This document shows positions 22,401 to 32,433 of a stretch of 64,000 nt of DNA, one piece after another. Within the stretch, counting starts at the first letter, position 1, and the number at the start of each line of letters is the position of its first letter. Position numbers and translations under genes: made by a program. The stretch is taken from NCBI GenBank assembly GCA_950295325.1, contig OX485803.1, positions 9,674,001-9,738,000 of the forward strand, given 5' to 3'. The DNA is from Polytrichum commune (lineage: Eukaryota; Streptophyta; Polytrichopsida; Polytrichales; Polytrichaceae). The notes beneath the pieces are model-generated. The model made no database searches and had not been told where the DNA came from. It saw only the letters and a program-made list of their open reading frames with translations.

Positions 22401-25400
22401 CGACTGAGAGCATTTAAGAGCATGAATACACCGATTATGGTAAATTTTGTGGGCCACTCTCTGGAGCTTATTTCCACACTAAAAACATTAGAGATTATAT
22501 TGTAGGTGCACATTATTGACATACCCACAATATTTAACAACAAAAGGTCTATATATTGTAAGTTACATTATTTCTATTGGATTGAAAATAGTGTGCATAT
22601 GAAAGACTTTAAACCTATGGGAAGGAGGTGGGTATATCACGGGGGGTATGACCAGTGTAACTAGGGTTGCAAACTATTCTTTTGCATGGTGGTGCATATT
22701 GTGGGCCACACTGTAGGACTGCCCCAGGGTTAGTCACACTATACATGTGCCCACACTATTTACCATAATTAGTGAAGTGAGGTAACATTTATAGATTTCA
22801 GAGGAGAAACGAAATGCAACTTAACCCTTGAAAGTACCGCATGAAATTCAGCCAATAACCAGACCGTTGCATAATAATGACTACAACAAAACATTTTATG
22901 AGAAAAGCTCACCACATTTAGCATGATTTGCAGGATGCGATTGCTGTCTCCCAAGGCAACTTGAGGTAGGTCTGGTGCTACGGACATAGTCAGACCAATT
23001 TTCTTGGAGATGGCCAAAGGACGAACGATATTCTCCACCTCATGCATGAGATTTGGAAAATTAAAGTCACTGATATCCAAAGCAAGGCCTCCACTTTCCA
23101 GCCTTGAAAAATCCAGAATGTCGTTGATTAATGAGGACAAGAGGCTGCCGCTCTTGGCCATAGTTTCAATCATTGAGCGTTGGTCGTCCGTCAAGTCAGT
23201 TTTTAAAAGAATTGATGTGAGGGCAATGAGGGCATGCATGGGTGTCCGCATTTCATGGTTCATCACGGCTAGAAAGTCGTTGCGTGCAGCCACGGCTTCC
23301 TCGGCCTCCTTTTTCGCGATTTGAAGTGCAGAATTTTGGGCCAACAACTGGTCACGTGATCGCATCGACTCCTCCAGAACTGTTGCATGTGAAAGTGCAA
23401 CTGCAACCTAGGCCAGTCGTCACATGAACAAATTGTTGTCGAGTTTATGACCAAGTCTCGGGCATCATCTTATTAAAAAGCATGAAACTATCTGTAACCT
23501 TCATCCTTTGCCATACAAATAAGACTCTGTTTTCACAACAGCATCTGATCTGACTTCCTGTGGAAAGGAAGCTCCTTTTGGAGGGTCATATATTCAATGT
23601 GCATTTAGTGCCCCACAAGGACACATGGGATAAAAGTAATAAAATGCAACAATAAGGGGAACAATAGAATTATCCTCTAACTCAGCATGACTTTTGGTCA
23701 GGAGTTGGTTGTTTTGCATACAAGACCTTCCATGTTCGGTAAGTTTTTGGTGCATGCTTGGAGGTAGTGTAGAGGTTTGAACGATGAACACTCTATATTG
23801 GTTCATTGAGAGTCAAACTCATTTGGCATGCCAAGAGGTGCTAACATGAGTTTAGCCCTCAATGAACTGAAATAGGTTGCTCTTTGTTCACATTCAAAGA
23901 CTACCTCCAAGGATGCACAAGTGGAAAGAAATTATCGATTTTGTATGCAAAAGAACCAATGGGATATCATAGGGAACCAACTCCCAACATAAAGTCCCAA
24001 TGAGTTAAAGGATAACTCTGATATATACATAAACCTCATACAAGTTGGTTTCATTTGCAATGCCTGCACAAATACCTGGTCAGCAACGGCAGTGACCATA
24101 TCCAGCTCATGAGTGTGCCATTTTCTCATTGGGTCACAAGGCAACACAAGAACAAGAAATGCATACGTGGATCCTTCCGATTGACTGTTTACCGCATTCA
24201 TCTCTTTCCCATCTTTAAAGTGGGAGGTGCTCATGCATGGAAGCCTGACTGCGACCACACGGTCTTGTAGAATCTCATTATCAGGTGTCTGCGGACAGTT
24301 GTGCTTTGACATCACAGATTCTGGAGGAATAACCACAGCTCCTTGGTTGCTTAGAATCTGTGCAAAGTGACAATCTAATCACACCCATTAGCATTCCACA
24401 TCACCCCAAAATGCAGATCAAATGAGTCAACAAACCAACATCATATACACTATTTGCATTCAATATGGCTTTGTGTATACACCACTCACACAGGAGGACT
24501 TGCCAACTCGAAATGGTGACCAACATGTACTCAATGTTCATCTCTTTTTGTTTTGGCCGATGGTGACCATTTCGAGTTGGTCTCCAACAAATAAACTTTT
24601 CCAAATACAGGCATGACCAGCTTGAAATGGTAATCATTGGCCAACAATAAGAAGAGTGGAGCATTAATCACGTGTTGGTCGCCATTTTGAGCCCTCCTGT
24701 GCGAGCAGTGTATAAGTCATGCTATTTCTGAAGTACAGTAGGTTGATGCCAGTACTACAGTAGTTCACAAACCTCAAGAAGTTGATCTATTGACAACTCC
24801 ATATATGACAATGGCTTCGTATATCAATGTGCAAATAATGAGGACTTGATGATCTTACTTGCTGAATGCCTGGGTCGCTTTCAGGGACAACTAGTGGGAT
24901 TGCTGACTGCATGTTGGATGCGTCAAGCTCATGGGTGAGCTCAAAAAGTTTCCCGTTGTCACTGGGCATCCAGATATTGCAGGCTTTGAGCTTCAAAGTC
25001 TCAGCCAGCTCAACCAAGGTAGTTTTGAGGATGGTGTGACGGTTGAGTGTGCTCCGAATCTCATGCGTCAGCATTCGCACATGCTTTCCTGTCTCTTCCT
25101 TCTTCTTCATCGCTCCCACCTCCTTATCTAACTCTGCAGTCTAGGAAGACCGACCCATTGACGTTACAGCACTTCAGAAACTAGATAAAAATGTGTAGAA
25201 CATTTTCTCTCACCCTCACAAGCCATTTTACCCCAGTGAACCAGTGAGAGAAAAAAGAACATTGGTGTAAGCACCAATAATCAGTCATGAGCCCTTGCTC
25301 TGGAGTATAATTGAGGAAGTACAGCCTACCTTTCAGTAGGTGGATCAAGCATCTCCTATTGAACCCCTATTGAGGTATTGCCAGTGTGTGCTTTAACAAT

Positions 25401-27385
25401 GTCGTGAGAGCAATGCTTTGAAACCTTCAACATCGACTCAATTCTGACAGGGAGCAAGTTCAATCTGGCTTGCCATGAAGATGGGCATCAAGCATCAAAG
25501 TTTGGATACAATATTCTCTATGCTGTCGAACAGAGTTTACTATTGTAAGGTGTTAATCTCTTGATGATAAGTGCTCACAACACACAACATCGACGTAGCG
25601 TACCTTCCCAGTAAGATATATTTCACGTTTCTTGACTGAAAGAACTTCAGGTATAACCCAACTGAGAGTGACCGCTGTCGCGCACGACATGAGAGCCGTT
25701 GTGACTTTGAAGAATGTCATGACCCTCGCAGCTGTTGCTGCAGTTGAAAGGCAAGTCCATACATTTGCAAGATGTGTGAGCCCACAGAGGACAATGAATG
25801 CACCAAACTCAGCCACCACCCATTTATATGGGAAGACCTGCAGACCCAGTACAAATTCTTAAGAATCCAAACTGAGATTCCCGAGGAGGATAAATAATAG
25901 CTCAAATTTCAGTGTGGATCTCTCTTCACCCTTGAATGCCCTCCTGTTCCTGCCCAGAGTTACTTGATCCTTTACCCCTTGCAAAATCCAAATCTTGATG
26001 ATTTTGTTTATTGTTCAATTATGTAGTGAATAACAGGAAGCCTGCTGTTACAGTAGAATTACAAGCATGCTGGTGATGCGTTAAGAGTTATCTTCTAACT
26101 CAAGATGCCTTTTGGTTGGGAGTTGGTTGATTGTATACAACACCTTCCGTGTTCAGTAAGTTTTCATGTGGAGGTTTGAACAAAGAACAATCTACATCCC
26201 ATCCATTCAGAGTCAACCTCAGATTGGGATACCAAGAGGTGCTGAAGTGAGATTGGTCTTCAATGAACCGAAATAGGTCACTCACTCTTCATTCAAACTC
26301 AATCACTACCTCCGAGTGTGCACTACAAGTGGAAAGAAATATTGATTTGTATGCAAAACAACCAATGGTCCCAACTCCTGATAAAAAGCTCCATTGAGTT
26401 ACAGGATAACTCTAACGACCAGTGCATGCTTGAACAATGTTGTGAGAGCATATCTTTGAAACCTTGGTAATGCATAGAAAATCAATAAATTCTTTCCACT
26501 TGTGCTGCATGCTTGGTGGTAGAATTTGAGTAAAGAGAAACCTATTTCAGTTCATTGAGGGCGAAACTCATTTTAGCACCTCTTGGCATGCCAAAACGAG
26601 TTTGACTCTTGATGAACCCATACAGAATGCTCATCATTCAAACCTCCACATGACTTCCTCCAAGCATGCAGGCACTGAAGACTTACCAAAGATGGAAGGT
26701 CTTGTATGCAAAACAACCAACTCCTGACCAAAAGTCATGTTAACTGAAAGGATAATTCTATTGTTCTCCTCATTGTTGCATTATATTACTTGAATCTTGT
26801 GTCCTTTTGAGGCACTAAATGCACATTCAACCTGTGACCCTTGAAAGAGAGCTTCACTTCGACCGGGAGTCAGATATCCAATGTTGTTGTCAAAACAGAG
26901 TCTACTTTGTCATGGCAAAGGATGAAGGATAAAAGCTAATTTTATATTTTCTAATAAAACAAACAAAAAAAGTCCCATTGAGTTAAAGGATAACTCTATT
27001 ATACGTTACAAATCCGCACCTGAGCTCTGTAGATGAAGAAGAGGAGCTCCACAGGAATGGAGAAGTAAGCAAGTGCAATGAGCACATCGGACACAAGCTG
27101 CCAGTGAAGCATCTGCATATAGCCAGGGATTTGAGGGTGAGCAATCACACAGAGGTGACATTGTGCCGTAGCCTCCAACACCATCGTCGTGCAAGGCTCC
27201 GAGCAGTACTTGTTGTCGACATGATGATAAACCTTGTTGCTGCTGGTCACCACATCCAAAAGAGGAGAATCCTCTGGAAAGAACTGCCTCCTTATCACGG
27301 CTGTGACACCCGGAGGTAAAGAAGACATGAGGTAAATGCTGCAGATTAGCATCATCCATGTCACGTGACCCATCCTCCTCTCCAT
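19419..27385 (-). CDS. ETR: Ethylene receptor histidine kinase with receiver domain (ETR/EIN4 family)
   Basis: This ER-membrane hormone receptor binds ethylene through a copper ion and signals to CTR1-type kinases. Nine coding exons join in frame: 27020-27385, 25604-25837, 24859-25140, 24076-24357, 22913-23407, 21863-22153, 21332-21484, 20344-20514 and 19419-19682, giving about 845 residues. Residues 1-85 form an N-terminal extension with an extra hydrophobic segment (about 9-30), as in subfamily II. The ethylene-binding domain has Asp100 in [14 protein letters not shown], and Cys140 and His144 in [17 protein letters not shown] region follows ([20 protein letters not shown] and [12 protein letters not shown]). 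The kinase has H-box [10 protein letters not shown] (His ~439), N-box GNAIKFT, DTGIGI and [10 protein letters not shown]. The receiver has [13 protein letters not shown] (Asp ~753), LTAN and MKPI. Kinase and receiver residues all look intact, unlike many subfamily II proteins. The 5' untranslated region lies beyond 27385 and may contain an intron. Confidence 0.93.
20580..21226. mobile_element. Foldback element with arms of about 250 bp in the receiver intron
   Basis: It lies in the intron between the exons at 21332-21484 and 20344-20514. The left end CCAATGTTGTCACTG and right end CAGTGACAACATTG are inverted. Matching runs inward through TAATCCCGAAACGG against CCGTTTCGGGATT, GGGCCCC against GGGGCCC, and CCCCTAGGTTC against GAACCTAGGGG. 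ACT on both sides (20577-20579 and 21227-21229) is a possible 3-bp target duplication. Open frames inside (for example 20805-21218) are not supported as genes. Confidence 0.7.
23665..24019. mobile_element. Palindromic MITE family F, copy 1, ethylene-receptor intron 4
   Basis: The ends AGAATTATCCTCTAACTCA and TGAGTTAAAGGATAACTCT are inverted, and the two halves match imperfectly over about 170 bp (for example GGCATGCCAAGAGGTGCTAA and GTTCATTGAG against CTCAATGAAC). Flanking sequence 23490-23664 is also shared, inverted, with 26760-26960. The element fills over half of this 668-bp intron and ends 57 bp from the exon at 24076. Confidence 0.7.
24476..24714. mobile_element. MITE with ~50-bp inverted ends, ethylene-receptor intron 3
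   Basis: The left end TATACACCACTCACACAGGA and right end TCCTGTGCGAGCAGTGTATA are inverted repeats continuing into AAATGGTGACCAACA against TGTTGGTCGCCATTT. The interior contains further partial copies of the AAATGGTGACC block. TATA at each outer edge may include a TA target duplication. Confidence 0.6.
26084..26413. mobile_element. Palindromic MITE family F, copy 2, ethylene-receptor intron 1
   Basis: The ends are AGAGTTATCTTCTAACTCA and TGAGTTACAGGATAACTCT. The interior matches the copy at 23665-24019, including ACCAAGAGGTGCTGAAGTGA and AAGTGGAAAGAAATATTGAT. It is one of two near-complete copies within a single intron. Confidence 0.7.
26471..26998. mobile_element. Palindromic MITE family F, copy 3 (one arm truncated) plus solo end
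   Basis: From 26471 to 26759 the sequence matches family F in inverse order and ends GAAAGGATAATTCT, but its opposite terminus is missing. Sequence 26760-26960 is an inverted copy of 23490-23664. A separate terminus, AGTCCCATTGAGTTAAAGGA then TAACTCT (26972-26998), lies about 20 bp inside the intron from the exon-1 donor at 27019. Confidence 0.6.
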
Positions 27386-29858
27386 TTGAACAACAGTTCG
27401 AAGTCTGTGGATGCCAGAGCCACATTATGTCTTTGGTTCCTGCCAATAGCATTCTCAAGCATATGTAAGGACGTTCTCAATTTTCAACTATCATGGTCCT
27501 TGAGTACATGCTTTAGTGCCGAGGAGTGAAGTGGCATTAAGCTCTCATTAGTCGACACCAATCTCATTGTTGATGCCTACCTTCAGACCAACAAGCCTTC
27601 ATCCACAAGCCAAGATTCAATTGAAGAGGTGGGTGAATCCCCAATGTCATCATTCTTAGGTTATCCGAATTATCTAAGAAGATTCCATTTGCATTGGGAA
27701 CCTAATTAGGCTTCTAAGAATGTTATGTGATGATTCCTTACCCCCTTGCTCATTTGCTCACGGGTTGCTCGTGCAAGTTTGGAAAGTATCAATGTAGTTC
27801 CAAAGTGCCGAGGTAGTTGCTTTACGTGCCTTGCGCAGGTTCCAAGCTCTATGCTGCTTCAATCCGTAGTAATCATGCCCTACTGTACACGGTAGCATTA
27901 CATGCATGTTTCCGTTCCTGAGAAATCATCACTGCCTCTTTCAATGCACGTTTTACTGTCCAACTTGACACATTCTTTACGGACATGGCTAATTTTCGAA
28001 CTCGGCCGAGGCTCTCTCTCTCACCTGCATTCGTTTCAGACAGGCAGGGGGCATAAACTGCGTAGAATCCTGCTTCTGCTGTATTGGCACTGTATCCAAG
28101 AAACAGAGGAGCACATATAACCACATAGAGCATGCATAACTTCGACCTAAGCTAAATCCGAGTAGGTGAAAGTCACACTTTCTCTGCTGGCACCACAGCA
28201 TCAAACAATTACAAATGACACACATGTAGAACATCACCATGCCAAAACTGTTGGAACCACAAGTTTCACTCATTTCTGCAACCCTACAACCCTTGTGACC
28301 CTTGTGGGTTGTAGGCACCTGAAGATTTCTTTTGAGCTGAAGTTGGTGGAAAACAGGACTGCAGAAAAGGCAGAGTTCAACATTAACATTGTTCTTGGTC
28401 TTGTACCATCTGCACAAGGCCATCATCAGTCTTTGTGCTGACACTGATAGTTTGTTTATGGTACTGAGATGCCTAACTTACTTCTTTGAAAGCAACGCAA
28501 TTGGGAGCAGCAGCTGGAGATGAGCAGTTGTGCATATATTTCCACATACACGCAATGGAACCTCACTTTCTTTGCCAGGGGGGTGGGTACGATTATGTCA
28601 AAGTAAATTGGAAGAGAAGTAGTTCTTGCAGGAAATGCTTACTCCGGTAGAAGGCGAATCATCATCGTCTGCACAGAATTGTTGGCACCTGAAGACGAAA
28701 AGAGAATGCAGCGTTACAGAATTTTGGCTGCCACGTCAAAACGAGTCACCAAAGCTGGTCTTGAGACTAGGTTTTCTCTTCACACATAAGGGACAGCACC
28801 TGCGACTGCCTTCCTTCCGTTACATTTTGAGAGTCCTACAAATCTTCTTCCGACCTAAGTTGAGCGCCGGTCGATATTTACAAAAGAGACTTATAAGTTA
28901 GCCAACGCAAAAAGTGCCAGTGAAATCAACATTAGAGGTGCAAGGAACCAGATGCAAGTTGACATGTCTGGTTGAACATGAAGGTTCGGAAGGGATTATA
29001 TAGTGAAGTCAATCTTGGAGACTGTGGACCTCAAAAAATGTGGGGTTATCGCTTACAAAATAAGCAGAAACAATCAACATATAAATTTCACAATGCCCAA
29101 AATGCTGCAAACATCGACAATTCGAGGAGCTCTTCGATCAGTGTGGAGGAGTTTTTTGACCCTAACATTGCTAAAGCCTGGTCACTTGGTGTTCTCTACT
29201 TCTGTGTCGAGGTTCTTAGTAGAATTAGAACTCGTCAAATTCCACTTCTGGGTCGGCGGCAAGGACCAGCCGCGCCCTTTCAAGCACGTTTTGGTGATTT
29301 AATCTCACAGTTTGTATCACTAGTTGACGTTTTCTGTTATCCTGTGTTTTGTCACGTGTCAAATTCCGTTATCACTATGGAGTAACTCGGACAACCAACC
29401 ACGAGAAGTTAGGGCTCAAAATTCTTACATCTCTAAAGACCTGCACATGGAAGCTATACGCATCGAAATATAAATTTCATGGGACATTCACAAGAAAGAT
29501 ATAAGCGTGAAAGCAGTGATTTACAGTATGTTGACAGACTTGAGTAATATTATGACACAATAAACAAAGGATGTGCAAAGGAAAAGGTAAAGTGTTTGAA
29601 AAAAACCAATTTGCACAACTTGTAAAGATGTAAATTGGTTCAGAAGCTACACCCAAAAGGGTGGCAATGTTACCCTGGCCTTCACCAGTTTGGTAGTGAC
29701 AGAGGATGTAGACCATAAATATAAGCCTCTCTCGTGCTCAAATTTGTGAGTTCGAGTTCTGTGGATAGAAGTTCTCAACTGTGCTAGAAAAGACGAAGAG
29801 CAGCTAGAAGCAGCACTGCAAAAGTAAGTGATAAATTCTGTAGAAAAGCAAGTCCCAC
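27386..29858. other. Region upstream of the ethylene receptor and downstream of the phytol kinase
   Basis: It should contain the receptor promoter and 5' leader and the 3' end of the phytol kinase transcript. Open frames 28972-29385 (plus, 137 codons) and 27989-28444 (minus, 151 codons) show no recognisable motif, and I do not call them genes. No repeat partner was found within the window. Confidence 0.3.
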
Positions 29859-32433
29859 TTAAAATGGTAGCAACAACATTCCAGCTGCAATTGCTACGAA
29901 CGGCACAGTGAAGTTGTCGTCAAGTGGGAGTGGCAAAGACTCTGCAATTGCGGAGGCAAGTGACACTCCAATTGTTGCAAGGTAAATGTTGGCTGTTGCT
30001 CGAAAAAAGCCGAATGCTGAAAAATATGCAACATATCTGCACACCGTTGCAAAACCAGCCACCATGTCACTTTGTGCAAGCAAGGCATAGGAGTTGTCCC
30101 ATAACTAACAGAATACTTGAAAGTTTTACAAAAGATGTATGTTGGAAATGGGCAAGATGACAGATGACTCACCCCATGGAAGCCAGCGAAGCCATAACAA
30201 AGAAAGCTATGGAGCCAATGACTGACTTGGCCCTGTTGTAAGGCAGCTTCTGAGTCCCATACTTTCTCCCTACAATATCTGCAAAACCTGCATCCCACAA
30301 CTTCAAAGCCTTCATGAGCACTAAACCCTAAAGCTGGACACCCTGTACACAATGACAAAAGAGACAACCATCTTCTTCGAAAAACCTGAGTTTTAGGGCA
30401 ATATCCTCTGGTATTATTATCACGAGTCAATTAACTATTTTCTATTGCAAAATCTTGCAAAAAATCACATAAGAAATTGTGTAGCAAACTGCGTACCATC
30501 GCCTGCGCACAAATTAGCTACTGCCACAGCACCAACAGGTGAGTTGCGCCAGAAGAACAGTGTCACAATTGTGATAGTGATTGCATAATATAGAGGGCCC
30601 TGCAGCAGTTCCCTGCACATTACAAAACCTAATCCACTTTAGACTCCAGAAAATTATCAAGATAAGCCACGACCACAATTTGTGTTTCAAAACAGATCAG
30701 CAGTACCTAAGTTAGTCCCTAGCTAAGTACTAAACATGAACAAACAAAAGAAAGAGTTTGAACTGACAATGTTATGCTACCTCCGGCCGCCTTCTCTGCT
30801 ACAGGCCTTCACAAGTGCTTCGTTCGTCCACAGGCCAAGTCCTAACCCTATCATGCGAATGCCATTAACTGCCGGTGCAAAGGCTGCCATGTACTTTGCG
30901 ATAGGAGAAGAACTGCATCAGTTGCAAAACGAAACCATCAGATACACATCTAGGTTTCGTTCAAACTCCTTGATTCCCACCATCTTGCACATCGATACGA
31001 TGTTTGCAAGATGTGTCGATGTGCGAGAAGTGCACATAGACATAACTTGCACATCGACACATCGAACTTAATCACTCGTTTACACAAGTACTTCACAATC
31101 TGGACGAGTGAAAGCCACGGGAAAGGAGTAAACGGAGTCACTCGCAAACCTTAGTACCCCAACTACGACAGGATGTATTCAAGTAGAATCTCAACATTGA
31201 AAATCATTGTATTCTGGGTCTATCATCGCTCACATCAAACCTATTTTGAACCACTTGAAACACCTCTGTAGCCTTGAAGCCTTGAGCCTTGTAGCCACGT
31301 GAGGTGACGGTTGTTTTGTGTTATTCTAGAATATGAGAGCACATCCTGAGTGCATTCATTAAGTATAGGCATCCTGGAGGGTTCCAAAACTGATTGACTT
31401 TTTTATTTCTTCCTCCTTCTCTGCTTCCTCACCTGAAGAGAGGCCAGAACAGCATAAACACAAGTCCCGACAAGATGTGCACCAGCTTCCGACTCAATTT
31501 CTGCACAGCACATCCAATTCTTTTCGTTCACAAACTTGTTCTTAACCACTTTTCACAGTGCCTCGAATGACGGCATCATCAAGCGTCTCGAGAAACACCT
31601 CAACCCTACTGCACTGGGCATCTCTGCGTCATCATCATGTTATTTAAAGGTAGGTGCGTCGGATTCAACATTCAAGAATGTATTATATTCTCAATCTGAA
31701 TCAAGGTACTAACAAGCCACTTTGTGAAGGAAAGTCGATCGTGCATTACCAAAAACGATGATTTCATTTAGGTGAAGAAGAACCACCGAGATGATATTCT
31801 TGCTCTCACCTTCTCAAGTATATCTCGCTTCGCAAGCTCATCGAAAACCTGCAAAATTCCCAAAGCTCCAACTAGAGTGATCGCAGCTGCCACAAAATCC
31901 ATGGCGGGCAGGGCTCCCACAGCAGCTCCCAAATTGCTTCCGGGTGATGCTAACCCCGGGCTAACCCAAGCACAGGTACAGAGCCACCCCTCTGGAAAAA
32001 TGCCTTTCTTCGGTGACAATGAGGATGACTGTGCACAAAAACTAGCGCAATCCTCTCCACTAGCCGAGATCAGCAACTTCCCCCAAAACTCCCTCACCGA
32101 CTCCATTGCTCGCTTGAATACGCGGACCGGTAACGGTAACGCCAATGGTAATCGCAACGGTGCACTTAACCCCAAACCCTCCACAGCGGTCCCAATCTTC
32201 CCTCCTCCTCCTGATGCTGATGCACAACACCTGCTACTCTTCCATGATGATCTTGTCAACAAATGTGGCCCCCGTAACCAAACAACTTGCCGATCCGACA
32301 CTAAACCTCGGTGCCTTGGCACAATCTTCAAGACTTGAGGACTAGAGGTTATATGTAAGGATGTCATCGTGACATCCAGCATCGTATGGGGCACACCACC
32401 TCTGACACCAATTTCAACAGGATTTCGAAGCAT
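29859..32433 (-). CDS. VTE5: Phytol/farnesol kinase, VTE5/FOLK family, chloroplast membrane
   Basis: The family phosphorylates phytol (or farnesol) with nucleotide triphosphate, feeding phytyl-PP to tocopherol synthesis or recycling prenols. Six exons join in frame: 31810-32433, 31433-31500, 30781-30912, 30497-30612, 30173-30287 and 29859-30036. Conserved blocks in order are LSRKLVHILSGLVFMLFWPL, SSPIAKYMAAFAP, REGGRRELLQGPLYYA, FFWRNSPVGAVAV, NLCAGDGFADIVGRKYG, KLPYNRAKSVIGSI, AESLPLPLDDNFTVPF and a C-terminal hydrophobic end. Multiple membrane segments are evident. Starting at 32433 gives 410 residues; the in-frame Met at 32106 gives 301, close to the usual ~305. The segment between them is Ser/Arg-rich and could be a transit peptide, so the start is undecided. 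The LSRKLVHILSG block favours VTE5 over FOLK, but substrate cannot be fixed from sequence. Confidence 0.88.
30984..31063. repeat. Short inverted repeats in phytol kinase intron 2
   Basis: A perfect 15-bp inverted pair, GATGTGTCGATGTGC (31010-31024) and GCACATCGACACATC (31049-31063), lies just upstream (on the gene strand) of the exon at 30781-30912. CTTGCACATCG (30984-30994) repeats the same core. It could form a small hairpin in the pre-mRNA. Confidence 0.55.

Noticed and set aside
27006-27458. 150-codon minus-strand frame starting MRMLLAG
   Set aside because: It is a shadow of ethylene-receptor exon 1 in another frame; the frame from 27385 carries the receptor motifs.
31772-32338. 188-codon plus-strand frame opposite phytol kinase exon 1
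   Set aside because: Antisense shadow of a coding exon; Pro/Ser/Asn-rich and domainless.
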